Positions 9,806-17,557 of a DNA stretch of 35,361 nucleotides are shown one piece after another. The number at the start of each line of letters is the position of its first letter. The first letter of the stretch is position 1. The position numbers and the translations under genes are program-made. Origin of the DNA: Acidobacteriota bacterium (lineage in GTDB: Bacteria > Acidobacteriota > Terriglobia > 20CM-2-55-15); NCBI GenBank assembly GCA_023265365.1, contig JAHFTY010000004.1:14420-49780 (forward strand), given 5' to 3'. Under the pieces are notes generated by a model. The model was not told where the DNA came from, did no database searches, and was given only the letters and a program-made list of their open reading frames with translations.

Positions 9806-9824
9806 TGTACAATTCAGGTGTACA
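9806..9824. promoter_or_regulatory. Probable toxin-antitoxin operator: paired TGTACA boxes
   Basis: Two TGTACA hexamers (9806-9811 and 9819-9824), each self-palindromic, lie 13 bp apart and end about 10 bases before the antitoxin ATG. TGTACA is the published core hexamer recognised by YefM-YoeB in E. coli, and the downstream antitoxin is of the same Phd/YefM family. Autoregulatory binding is inference. Confidence 0.6.
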
Positions 9825-9834
9825 AGTGAGGGCC

Positions 9835-10140
9835 ATGAAGCATACGAAGAGGAAGGAGATCACTTTCACGGAAGCGCGACAGCGGCTGACTTCCATACTG
9901 GACGAAGTGGCCAGTTCCGGCAAACCGGTGACGATTCTCCGCCGGGGTAAACCCGCGGCGGTGATTATTTCGCACGAGATGTATGAGCGGCAGGTCACCC
10001 GGACGAAACCCTTTCGCCTTGCGGGATCCCTGAGAGTCACGCCTGGCGTCGACATCGACGAAGCGCTTGCGAAGGCGAAGGAAGAAAGAATCGGGCAGTG
10101 GGAAGACCGGATGAAACGCTGGGACAAGGACGCTACCTGA
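9835..10140 (+). CDS. Phd/YefM-family antitoxin
   Basis: DNA-binding antitoxin of 101 residues from the ATG at 9835; an in-frame GTG at 9826 is possible but sits at the edge of the operator. The N-terminal Phd/YefM domain has ITFTEARQRLTSILDEVASS followed by KPVTILRRGKPAAVIISHEMYER, the classic fold that forms dimers on operator DNA. The charged C-terminal tail (IDEALAKAKEERIGQWEDRM) would wrap the toxin. The stop is 2 bp before the PIN toxin start, a standard module layout. It likely represses its own promoter through the TGTACA boxes just upstream. Confidence 0.88.
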   Translation: MKHTKRKEITFTEARQRLTSILDEVASSGKPVTILRRGKPAAVIISHEMYERQVTRTKPFRLAGSLRVTPGVDIDEALAKAKEERIGQWEDRMKRWDKDAT

Positions 10141-10142
10141 CG

Positions 10143-10535
10143 ATGTACGTCACCGACACTCACTCACTGGTTTACTACTCCGGCCAACAGTTCAGCCGAT
10201 TGGGCAGGAACGCCCGCCGCTTGTTCAACAGTGCCGATGAGAATGAAACTCTGATTTACATTCCAACCGTCGTTCTGTGGGAGGTTACACAGCGGATCGC
10301 CGGCGGGGCCTTGGCCTTGCCGATGCCGTTCGACCGGTGGTGTCGCGCATTCGACTCCACGACCGGCTTCCTGATCGCACCGCTGGAATGGCAGGATATC
10401 GACCAGGCCCGGACGTTCTCTTTCAAGGACCCGTTCGACCGCCTCATCGCCGGGACAGCGTTGCGCCTGGGAGTTCCTCTGATCACCAAGAACAGGGAGA
10501 TCTGCGATTCGGGTCTCGTCGAGACCACCTGGTAA
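10143..10535 (+). CDS. PIN-domain toxin (VapC-like ribonuclease)
   Basis: Predicted RNA-cleaving toxin partner of the preceding Phd antitoxin. It has 130 residues and starts MYVTDTHSLVYY. The acidic PIN residues visible are D5 (VTDTHSL), E47 (VLWEVTQ) and D96/D99 in the KDPFDRLIAGTA motif. At the fourth position the usual TKD/TRD appears as TKN (N117 in LITKNREI), so the magnesium site may be weakened. Translation likely follows the antitoxin, whose stop is 2 bp upstream. The pairing of a PIN toxin with a Phd antitoxin is common. The PfkB kinase start is 6 bp downstream of the stop, so the module may drive that gene too. Confidence 0.87.
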   Translation: MYVTDTHSLVYYSGQQFSRLGRNARRLFNSADENETLIYIPTVVLWEVTQRIAGGALALPMPFDRWCRAFDSTTGFLIAPLEWQDIDQARTFSFKDPFDRLIAGTALRLGVPLITKNREICDSGLVETTW

Positions 10536-10541
10536 GACGCA

Positions 10542-11462
10542 ATGCTTCCAACCGTTGACGTGGTGGGACTCGGGTTGAACGCGATGGACACGATCTGCGT
10601 CGTCGATCGGTATCCGGAACCCAAGACCAAAACCGCCATTCAAAGAGTCCGCGTGGAACCCGGCGGACAAGTGGCCACCGCCCTGGCCGCCTGCGCGCGC
10701 TTTGGGCTGACTGCCCGATACATAGGCTCCGTCGGCGGCGACGACGCCGGAAAGGCTCAGCTCGCGAGTCTGCGCGACGCGGGATTGAGCACCCAGTTTG
10801 TTCGCGTTGTGGAAGGAGCGACCACGCAGTTTGCCGTGATCGTTCTCGAAGAGGGCGTCGGCGAGCGGACCATTCTCTGGCACCACGATCCCCTCCTCGA
10901 TTGCCTCGCTGAAAACCTCCAACGCGAGAGCATTACGTCTGCGCGAGTCCTTCATCTCGACGGCTGCGACTCCGCGGCCGCGCTCAAGGCCGCCCGCTTC
11001 GCCCGCGAGGCCGGCATTCCGGTGGTCATCGATATCGATGAGGTTTACGACCACACCACGGAGGAACTCCTGCGAAACGTGGACTACCTCATTGCTGCCC
11101 AGGACTTCGCGAAGGCCCTTTTCGGAGAGCGGAGTCCCGAAGATTCCGTCCGCGCCCTGGCCGACCGTTTTCGCTCGCCGGTTGCCGGAGTCACGATGGG
11201 CGATTGCGGGGCGGTCTTCTTCGAGAGAGGACGCATTCTTCACTCCCCGGCATTCACGGTTCCGGTCGCGGATACCACAGGCGCCGGTGATGTTTTCCAC
11301 GGCGCGTTCATTTACGGATTGCTTCAGAAGTGGATTCTCGACGACATCGTCCGCTTCGCCAATGCCGCCGCCGCTCTGAAGTGCACACAGATTGGCGCCC
11401 GCCGCGGGATTCCGTCGCTTGAAGACGTTCAGACGTTGATCGCCGGAAATCGGCGATCGTAG
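10542..11462 (+). CDS. PfkB/ribokinase-family carbohydrate kinase
   Basis: ATP-dependent kinase of a sugar or nucleoside; the substrate is not evident. The 306 residues show the family pattern: N-terminal VDVVGLGLNAMDTICVVDRYP, glycine pair VEPGGQVATALAACARFG (about 39-55), and the C-terminal signature DTTGAGDVFHGAF (244-256) with catalytic D250 and the anion hole GAG. The first signature and the small lid strand are typical of ribokinase relatives. It follows the PIN toxin by 6 bp, with no obvious promoter of its own in that gap, so it may be read with the toxin module although it has no functional link to it that I can see. Several in-family functions (ribokinase, fructokinase, KDG kinase) remain possible. 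Confidence 0.88.
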   Translation: MLPTVDVVGLGLNAMDTICVVDRYPEPKTKTAIQRVRVEPGGQVATALAACARFGLTARYIGSVGGDDAGKAQLASLRDAGLSTQFVRVVEGATTQFAVIVLEEGVGERTILWHHDPLLDCLAENLQRESITSARVLHLDGCDSAAALKAARFAREAGIPVVIDIDEVYDHTTEELLRNVDYLIAAQDFAKALFGERSPEDSVRALADRFRSPVAGVTMGDCGAVFFERGRILHSPAFTVPVADTTGAGDVFHGAFIYGLLQKWILDDIVRFANAAAALKCTQIGARRGIPSLEDVQTLIAGNRRS

Positions 11463-11747
11463 CAGGCGGCGCGATGGTCATGGATAGAGTCGCAGGATAA
11501 AGACTTTTCCCCGCCTTGGCGGCTTTGCACAAAAAGTCAGATGTCTCGTTGAAGTACTGCTGTCCCAATGAAGCGAAATCGAGGAAAAGCGTTTTCCCCT
11601 CCTCGACGGGGAGGGGTGGCGCGAAGCGCCGGGGTGGTGCTGTAGAAACTGATTTTGTTGAACGAACCGCCCCGCCGCTTCGCGGCACCCCGCCTTGGCC
11701 AGGGCGGGGAGAAGTCCTTGTGGAAAACGATTTTCCTCGTCTGCCGC
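11463..11747. other. Intergenic region between convergent pfkB and TPR genes
   Basis: No gene is visible. A stretch at about 11500-11525 contains CCCCGCCTTGGCGG, matching the CCCCGCCTTGGC of the element that follows. The remainder is the inverted-repeat element at 11580-11739, reported separately. Convergent gene ends are a common landing place for such repeats. Confidence 0.6.
11580..11739. repeat. Inverted-repeat element with hairpin arms (MITE-like)
   Basis: A 160-bp element. Terminal inverted repeats CGAGGAAAAGCGTTTTCC (11580-11597) and its copy at 11722-11739 differ at one of 18 positions. Inside, 11610-11638 and the reverse complement of 11666-11694 agree at 25 of 29 positions. Each arm folds into two hairpins: CCCC(T/G)CC with GG(A/C)GGGG, and a GAA-capped stem GGCGC/GCGCC in one arm and GCCGC/GCGGC in the other. 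The arm differences are paired changes that keep the stems. It carries no coding sequence. It may also act as a bidirectional terminator for the two converging genes. Confidence 0.75.
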
Positions 11748-12932
11748 CTATCCCTTGTACGGTTTCCGGATGAATCCCTGGGCAGTTTCTTTGTAATCGG
11801 AACCGCAATCCAGCTTAAGGACGGCGTTGTACTGCTGGACCGCTTTCTGACGTTCGTTGCGCGAGTCGTAGATTTTTCCCAGCCAGATGTAGGCATCCGC
11901 CTTCTCTTCCGGCGTGGCTCTGGCGCCGGTCACCACCTTATTGAAAGCGGCAATGGCGTCGTCGAGGTCCAGGCGGTAAACGTTGGCTTCGCCAAGTTCC
12001 CTATAGACGAGTTCTTCGCGAAGCCGGTCGTAGCCATCCTGTTTTGCGACGGTTTTGGAAAGAACGTGCTGATACACCTGGACCGCGCCGTTCCAGTTCT
12101 TCATCTTTTCGTAAACGCCGGCCTTTTCCAGTTCGAGCTGGAAGTTCCGTGGATATTTGGCGAGCAACTCATCGATGAGGTGAAGCGACTCCGCGAAACG
12201 CTTTTCCCGGTTGTAGGCCACGATGAGGATCAGCTTCGCATCCGTGGATGCGCGAGCCCCCTTCGTGGCGGCGATTTGCAGCTTGCGGATGCCTTCATCC
12301 TTGCCCGAGCCGCACACGCCAAAGATGCAGGCGATCATGCGGAAGAACGGGGGAATGACGCTCACGCCGTAATCGAAGGTTCCGATGGCCAGTTGAGCAT
12401 CGTGGAAATTCGGGTCGAGTTTCAGCACCTGCTGGTGGTAGTTCCTTGCGGTTTTCGCACGGCTGACGGCGGAGCGATACGAACGCTGGGCAATACCTTC
12501 GAACGCCGCGAGGGTCGCGTTCGAAACGCCGAGTGCATATAAAGCGCGCACATCTTTCGGGTTTCGTCCGCGCATGGCGCCGGCCTTCGCTATCGCCATG
12601 TTGACGGTGTCGCGCAGCCGTTTTTCGTCTGCCGGTTTGATGGAGTCGCGCGACCGTTTGTCGCCAATGTCGGGTCCCGAGTAGCTGGCCACGTTCAGTT
12701 TCTGCTGGTCGTAGAGAATCTTGAGCCAGATCGTGGAGGCGAGACCGTTCCAGTAATCCGGATTGGATTCGTCCTGCCGGATCAGGCTATTGAATGCCGC
12801 TTCGGCGATGCTAAAGTCGAGGTTGTACAGGGCGTCCGCAGCCTGCTGGTAGGTGACGGCGGACGACTGGGGCGTCGCAACGGCAAGGGTTGCGGAAAGC
12901 AATACGACGATGATTCCGTTCAAAGACAACAT
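11748..12932 (-). CDS. Secreted TPR-repeat protein, function unknown
   Basis: A protein of 394 residues from the ATG at 12932. The N-terminus MLSLNGIIVVLLSATLAVATPQS is a signal peptide, so it is probably periplasmic. Helical repeats of tetratricopeptide type run through the chain: AADALYNLDFSIAEAAFNSL near 30-50, DVRALYALGVSNATLAA in the middle, and YIWLGKIYDSRNERQKAVQQYN near the end. A hydrophobic segment with two cysteines (MIACIFGVCGSGKDEG) interrupts them. TPR proteins mediate protein contacts; no partner can be named. An in-frame extension to 12980 lacks a leader. The start lies 23 bp inside the divergent rhomboid gene, which is unusual. Confidence 0.75.
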   Translation of the reverse strand: MLSLNGIIVVLLSATLAVATPQSSAVTYQQAADALYNLDFSIAEAAFNSLIRQDESNPDYWNGLASTIWLKILYDQQKLNVASYSGPDIGDKRSRDSIKPADEKRLRDTVNMAIAKAGAMRGRNPKDVRALYALGVSNATLAAFEGIAQRSYRSAVSRAKTARNYHQQVLKLDPNFHDAQLAIGTFDYGVSVIPPFFRMIACIFGVCGSGKDEGIRKLQIAATKGARASTDAKLILIVAYNREKRFAESLHLIDELLAKYPRNFQLELEKAGVYEKMKNWNGAVQVYQHVLSKTVAKQDGYDRLREELVYRELGEANVYRLDLDDAIAAFNKVVTGARATPEEKADAYIWLGKIYDSRNERQKAVQQYNAVLKLDCGSDYKETAQGFIRKPYKG

Positions 12933-13584
12933 TCCTTCCCGCACGATTCCTTTCATCACCGTTCTGATCATCATTCTCAATGTGCTCGTCTTTGTCTTCG
13001 AGATCTCACTCGGTCCTCGAACGCTTCAGGCTTTCATCTACGCTTTCGGGGTCGTTCCGGCACAGTTCTTAGCGGAGCCATACATCGTTCCGTTCTTCAC
13101 TTCCATGTTCCTGCATGGCGGCTGGATGCATCTCATCGGAAACATGTGGTACCTCTGGATATTCGGCGACAACGTCGAAGATAAACTCGGGCACTTCCGG
13201 TTTCTCCTATTCTACCTGCTGTGCGGCCTCGGCGCGGGAATCGTCCACATGGCGTTGAACGTAAATTCCGTCATTCCCAGTGTCGGCGCAAGCGGCGCGA
13301 TAGCGGGCGTGCTGGGCGCCTACATGCTGTCCTATCCGGGCGCGCGGGTTCTGACGCTGGTTCCGATCTTCATCTTTATCCAGGTGATCGAGATCCCGGC
13401 GCTGGTCGTTTTGTTTTTCTGGTTCGTCATGCAACTGTTCTCGGGAATGGCGTCGCTCGCGGTTGCCACAACCAGCTCCGGCGGTGTTGCCTGGTGGGCG
13501 CACATCGGCGGCTTCGTCATCGGAATGATTCTCCTCGGCGTCCTCGGGCGCAAACCTCGTTATGGCGATTACTCCAGGTATTAG
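12910..13584 (+). CDS. Rhomboid-family intramembrane serine protease
   Basis: Integral membrane protease of 224 residues that would cleave transmembrane helices. It has about six or seven hydrophobic helices. The loop and helix motif FLHGGWMHLIGNMWYLWIFG includes H74 and N78 of the oxyanion site; the catalytic serine is S128 in SVGASGAIAGVLGAYM, and the catalytic histidine is H198 in WWAHIGGFVIG. The ATG at 12910 gives the usual short N-terminus MIPFKDNIPSRTIPFIT. It overlaps guanine deaminase by 23 bp downstream (same strand) and its first codons overlap the 5' end of the divergent TPR gene. No cysteine-rich N-terminal domain is present. Confidence 0.93.
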   Translation: MIPFKDNIPSRTIPFITVLIIILNVLVFVFEISLGPRTLQAFIYAFGVVPAQFLAEPYIVPFFTSMFLHGGWMHLIGNMWYLWIFGDNVEDKLGHFRFLLFYLLCGLGAGIVHMALNVNSVIPSVGASGAIAGVLGAYMLSYPGARVLTLVPIFIFIQVIEIPALVVLFFWFVMQLFSGMASLAVATTSSGGVAWWAHIGGFVIGMILLGVLGRKPRYGDYSRY

Positions 13585-14824
13585 ACGCATCTTCCGCGGC
13601 CTGGTCATGAACCCCGTCGCCTTCGACCGGGTGGACGCCTACGACCCCGGATACCTCGTCGTCCACGATGGCCGCATCGAGAGCATCGGCAGCGCCGATC
13701 CCCGGCCCCAATTTCCGGACGCGGAGTTTCTCGACTTCAACGGCGATGCGATCCTTCCCGGTTTCGTCGACACGCATGTCCACCTTCCGCAGTTCGCCAT
13801 CATGGGACTCGGCAGCGAGTCGCTGCTGGACTGGCTCGACCGATTGACCTATCCCGAAGAGGCGCGGTTCTCCGATCCGGAATATGCCCGGCTGATCTCG
13901 GAATCTTTTTTCGACGCGCTGCTCGCTAACGGCACAACCTGCGCCAGTGTCTACTGCTCCATTCATGAACACGCCACGGATATCGCATTTGAAGCCGCGC
14001 GAAGCCGCGGCATCCGGGCCTTCATCGGCAAGGCCATGATGGACCGGCATGCGCCGCCACCTTTATTAGAAGATACCGGCGAGGCGGTCGACGCCAGCAT
14101 CCGCCTTCACGAGAAATGGGACGGCGCGAACGGCGGGCGCCTGCGCTACGTTTTCACACCGCGGTTTGCCGGATCGTGCTCGATGGAGTTGATGCAACGC
14201 ACCGGGAACGCCGCAAAGGAACGGAACGCCTTTATCCAGACGCACCTCAGCGAGAACAAGGCCGAAGTCGACTGGATCCGATCGCTGTTCCCGGAACGCT
14301 CGTCGTATACCGACGTTTACGACTTCGCGGGACTGCTTGGCCGGCGAACCATCGTGGCGCACTGCATTCACCTGTCGAACGGAGAGATCGGCAGGCTCTC
14401 CGAGACGGAAACGAACATCGCGTTCTGCCCGTACTCGAACCGGACGCTGCGCAGCGGCGTGATGCCGTTCGCGCGATTGAGAGATGCGGGATTGAAGGTC
14501 GGGCTTGGCAGCGACGTTTCGGGGGGGCCATCGCTCTCCATGTTCCGGCAAATGGGAGAGGCGTCCAACTCCACCTGGATGTCGCCGCGAAGCGCGTTGT
14601 ACCTCGCGACACTGGGGGGCGCCGAAGCGCTGAACGTGGCGGATCGCACCGGCAATTTCGCGCCCGGCAAGGACGCCGACTTTGTGATCGTGGATCATCG
14701 AAGGACCGATCCGATTCCCGGAAAAGGAGCATACAATAGCCCCGACCATGTGCTTTCCCGTCTCTGTTATCGCGCGGATTCGGACTGCATCAGGGACGTT
14801 TACCTCACAGGACACCGGGTATGA
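13562..14824 (+). CDS. guaD: Guanine deaminase (amidohydrolase superfamily)
   Basis: Predicted to hydrolyse guanine to xanthine and ammonia in the cytoplasm. The 420 residues show the metal-dependent amidohydrolase pattern: GFVDTHVHLPQ (H72, H74), QTHLSENKAEVDW (H228), IVAHCIHLS (H267 or H270) and GLGSDVSGGPSLSMFRQM (D318). The combination HVHLPQ plus FCPYSNRTLRSG and GSDVSGG is characteristic of GuaD rather than cytosine deaminase or dihydroorotase. Starting at 13562 keeps the first beta-strand (IRRIFRGLVMNPVAF) that the family needs, although it overlaps the rhomboid stop by 23 bp. The stop TGA overlaps the next start as ATGA. A purine permease is encoded about 6 kb away at 19911-21239. Confidence 0.88.
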   Translation: MAITPGIRRIFRGLVMNPVAFDRVDAYDPGYLVVHDGRIESIGSADPRPQFPDAEFLDFNGDAILPGFVDTHVHLPQFAIMGLGSESLLDWLDRLTYPEEARFSDPEYARLISESFFDALLANGTTCASVYCSIHEHATDIAFEAARSRGIRAFIGKAMMDRHAPPPLLEDTGEAVDASIRLHEKWDGANGGRLRYVFTPRFAGSCSMELMQRTGNAAKERNAFIQTHLSENKAEVDWIRSLFPERSSYTDVYDFAGLLGRRTIVAHCIHLSNGEIGRLSETETNIAFCPYSNRTLRSGVMPFARLRDAGLKVGLGSDVSGGPSLSMFRQMGEASNSTWMSPRSALYLATLGGAEALNVADRTGNFAPGKDADFVIVDHRRTDPIPGKGAYNSPDHVLSRLCYRADSDCIRDVYLTGHRV

Positions 14825-17427
14825 GACTGCTGAAATCGGTCTGCTTCATCTTTGCGTTACTGTGCACCGTCGACGCCAACGCGGCAGATCCGCTGATTAC
14901 CTTCAACAATCAGGTGATTCGCATCTTCCAGCAGCAATGCCAGACTTGTCACCGGACCGACAACATCGCCCCATTTCCGCTCCTGACCTTCACCGACGCG
15001 CTGACGCACGCCACCGCCATCAAACGGCAGGTCCAGTCGCGCGCCATGCCGCCATGGAAGCCGGTCGGGTCGAAAGGTGTGTTTCAAGGGGAACGAATGC
15101 TGACCGATCAGGAGATCCAGACGATCGTCCGCTGGGTGGATGAAGGCATGATCGAAGGATCGCCGAACGATCTCCCCGAGCCGATCAAGTTTCCCGCCAT
15201 CTGGACCTACAACACACCCGATGTCGTCGTGCAACCGGACGTCTCCTATGCACTGAATCCGGCCGGCGGCGAAATCTACCGCTGCTTCACGATGCCGGTG
15301 AACTCGATCGCCGATTTGAACGTCCGTGGATACGAAGTCCTGCCGGGTAATCGAGAAATCGTCCATCACGTTCTTCTGTTCATCGACACCACCGGAATCT
15401 CCGCCGGCCTCGACGCCGCGGATCCCGGCCCCGGCTATACGTGTTTTGGCGGTCCGGGCTTCATTCCCGACAGCGCTCTCGGTGGATGGGTCCCCGGGAT
15501 GACGCCGGAGATCTTCCCGCTCGGTGTCGGCGTCACGGTTCCGGCGAATTCAAGAATTGTGATGCAGGTGCATTACAGCCCTCTCGGCCATCTTTCGCAT
15601 CCGACGGACGGTCCTCCCGCCCCGGACAGGACTCGGATCGGGATGTTCCTGTCGCCGTCGAAACTGAGGCCGGTGGAATACTGGCCGGTCGTGAATCCGC
15701 TGTTCTCGATTCCTGCCGGGAACTCCCGGTATCTCGTCACAGCCGTCATGCCCATTCCGACCACGCTCGACCTCACCGCCGTCACGCCCCACATGCATCT
15801 GCTGGGACGGGAAGTCCTGGTGGAAGCCCGGTTCCCCAACGGCGCTACGAAAGAGCTGGTCCACATTACGGACTGGGACTTCCAATGGCAGGCGACTTAT
15901 ACGTTCAAGGAACCGGTACGGTTGCCTGCGGGAACGGTGGTGACGTCGCGAGCGTGGTACGACAACTCGTCGAACAATCCGCGCAACCCCTCGAATCCTC
16001 CGGTTCCCGTGCGATGGGGCGAAAAGACCACCGATGAAATGTGCCTGACCTTTCTGTCGGTGACCGCTCCCGGATCGCGGTCGATGACGGAAATTCCGTT
16101 TACCATCGGCGATCGCGGCGGCGTCGCGATCAACGGAACCGGCGAAAGCGCCTCGACGACGGTCGGTTATGCGAAGCTGACCCCGCTACCCAACAATCCG
16201 TCTGCGGAAGGGCTCGCCATCTTCGGATTCCGTCAGAACAACGTGCTCGTGACGGAAACCGCCGTGTCCGCTTCCGCGCCGGTCACCGGCGGCCGCATCT
16301 TTGCCGAGACGAATGGCCCGGTGAACAGTGGCATCGCCATGGCGAATCCGGGAGCGGACCCGGTCACCGTCTCGTTCTATTTCACCAACGGCGCCGGAGT
16401 CCAGATCAAGTCGGGTTCGACCGTCATTCCCGCCAACAGTCAGATCGCTTCGTTCCTCAATGAACCTCCGTTCGACGGTCCGGCCGACTTCGTCGGAGCG
16501 TTCACGTTCAGTTCGATCAGACCGGTATCGGTCGTCGCATTGCGCGGCACCGTCAACGAGCGCGGCGAGTTCCTTCTCACCACGCTGCCGGTATCCGAGG
16601 TGACCTCATCCAGGTTGGTGTTTCCACATTTTGCCGACGGCGGAGGCTGGCAAACACAGATCCTCCTCGTGAATCCGTCGGACTCGGCGATCTCCGGGAC
16701 CTATCAGTTCTTCGACCAGGCCGGACTCGCGACGGGCGCCCCGTTGAGCTACTCGATCGCGGCCAGGAGCGCGGCCCGCTACTCAACGCCCGGAACCGCA
16801 AGCGCCGTCAGCGTGGGATCCGTGCGGTTCACGGCAGCGGCGGGCACGTCGAACCCGCGAGGATCGCTGGTCTTTTCATACCGCAATGGCGGCGTCCGCG
16901 TCGCGGAGGCGGGAGTGCCGGCGATTCCCGAAGCGAAGACATTTCGGGTGTATGTCGAGTCTTCCGAAAACGGATTGATTCAGTCGGGTGTGGCCATCAC
17001 GAATACCTCCGCTTCACCCGCCAGCGTGACCCTCGAACTGACCAACCTGAATGGCAGTTCCGCCGCCCGCACGACCGTCAGCATTCCGGCAAACGGTCAA
17101 CTCGCGAGCTTTATCGGACAGATTCCCGGTTTCGAATCGTTGCGGCTTCCCTTCCAGGGGGTGCTTCGGATCACAAGCGCCTCGACTCTCTCGGTCGTTG
17201 GACTCCGGGGTCGCTACAACGAACGATCGGACTTTCTCATCACCACCACTTCGCCGGTCATGGAAACCCCGGCGACGCCGGCCGCCGACAAATACTTCGC
17301 GCATTTCGTGAACGGCGGCGGCTACACCACCCAGTTCATCGTGTTCAGCAGCTCGTCGGAACCGAATGGCGGCACGCTGCTCTTTTACTCGAATTCGGGA
17401 CGACCCAACAGCGTCAGCGTGAAGTGA
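14821..17427 (+). CDS. Secreted cytochrome c / copper type II monooxygenase fusion with C-terminal beta-repeats
   Basis: An 868-residue exported protein. A signal peptide (1-21) precedes a haem-binding domain with CQTCH (40-44) and the probable axial methionine in RAMPPW (M75). A peptidylglycine-monooxygenase-like domain (about 130-415) follows. All six copper ligands expected for that fold are visible in order: H181-H182 (IVHHVLLF), H250 (MQVHYSP), H323 and H325 (TPHMHLLG), and M406 (TDEMC). The region from about 430 to the end holds two copies of a beta-rich unit (NSGIAMANP... SVVALRGTVNERGEFLLTT and QSGVAITNT... SVVGLRGRYNERSDFLITT) with spacer segments PHFADGGGWQTQI and AHFVNGGGYTTQF. Substrate is unknown. 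ATG overlaps the guaD stop (ATGA), indicating coupling. A REP begins 6 bp after the stop. Confidence 0.85.
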   Translation: MRLLKSVCFIFALLCTVDANAADPLITFNNQVIRIFQQQCQTCHRTDNIAPFPLLTFTDALTHATAIKRQVQSRAMPPWKPVGSKGVFQGERMLTDQEIQTIVRWVDEGMIEGSPNDLPEPIKFPAIWTYNTPDVVVQPDVSYALNPAGGEIYRCFTMPVNSIADLNVRGYEVLPGNREIVHHVLLFIDTTGISAGLDAADPGPGYTCFGGPGFIPDSALGGWVPGMTPEIFPLGVGVTVPANSRIVMQVHYSPLGHLSHPTDGPPAPDRTRIGMFLSPSKLRPVEYWPVVNPLFSIPAGNSRYLVTAVMPIPTTLDLTAVTPHMHLLGREVLVEARFPNGATKELVHITDWDFQWQATYTFKEPVRLPAGTVVTSRAWYDNSSNNPRNPSNPPVPVRWGEKTTDEMCLTFLSVTAPGSRSMTEIPFTIGDRGGVAINGTGESASTTVGYAKLTPLPNNPSAEGLAIFGFRQNNVLVTETAVSASAPVTGGRIFAETNGPVNSGIAMANPGADPVTVSFYFTNGAGVQIKSGSTVIPANSQIASFLNEPPFDGPADFVGAFTFSSIRPVSVVALRGTVNERGEFLLTTLPVSEVTSSRLVFPHFADGGGWQTQILLVNPSDSAISGTYQFFDQAGLATGAPLSYSIAARSAARYSTPGTASAVSVGSVRFTAAAGTSNPRGSLVFSYRNGGVRVAEAGVPAIPEAKTFRVYVESSENGLIQSGVAITNTSASPASVTLELTNLNGSSAARTTVSIPANGQLASFIGQIPGFESLRLPFQGVLRITSASTLSVVGLRGRYNERSDFLITTTSPVMETPATPAADKYFAHFVNGGGYTTQFIVFSSSSEPNGGTLLFYSNSGRPNSVSVK

Positions 17428-17432
17428 CGGTT

Positions 17433-17452
17433 TGGGGACAGTCCCCGAACTC
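17433..17452. repeat. Left REP palindrome of the RAYT element
   Basis: Positions 17433-17452 hold a GGGGACAGTCCCC palindrome (17434-17446) with the tail GAACTC. The same 20 bases occur in perfect reverse complement at 18260-18279, bracketing the transposase. Confidence 0.88.
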
Positions 17453-17557
17453 TCCTCTGAAAGAACTTGCGATCACCGCTTGGTTCAGGAATTATTGTGG
17501 TCGCCCCTTGCTTTTGAACGTGGCGCTCGCACGAACGGGTTGCCCGCCAGGAGCAAC

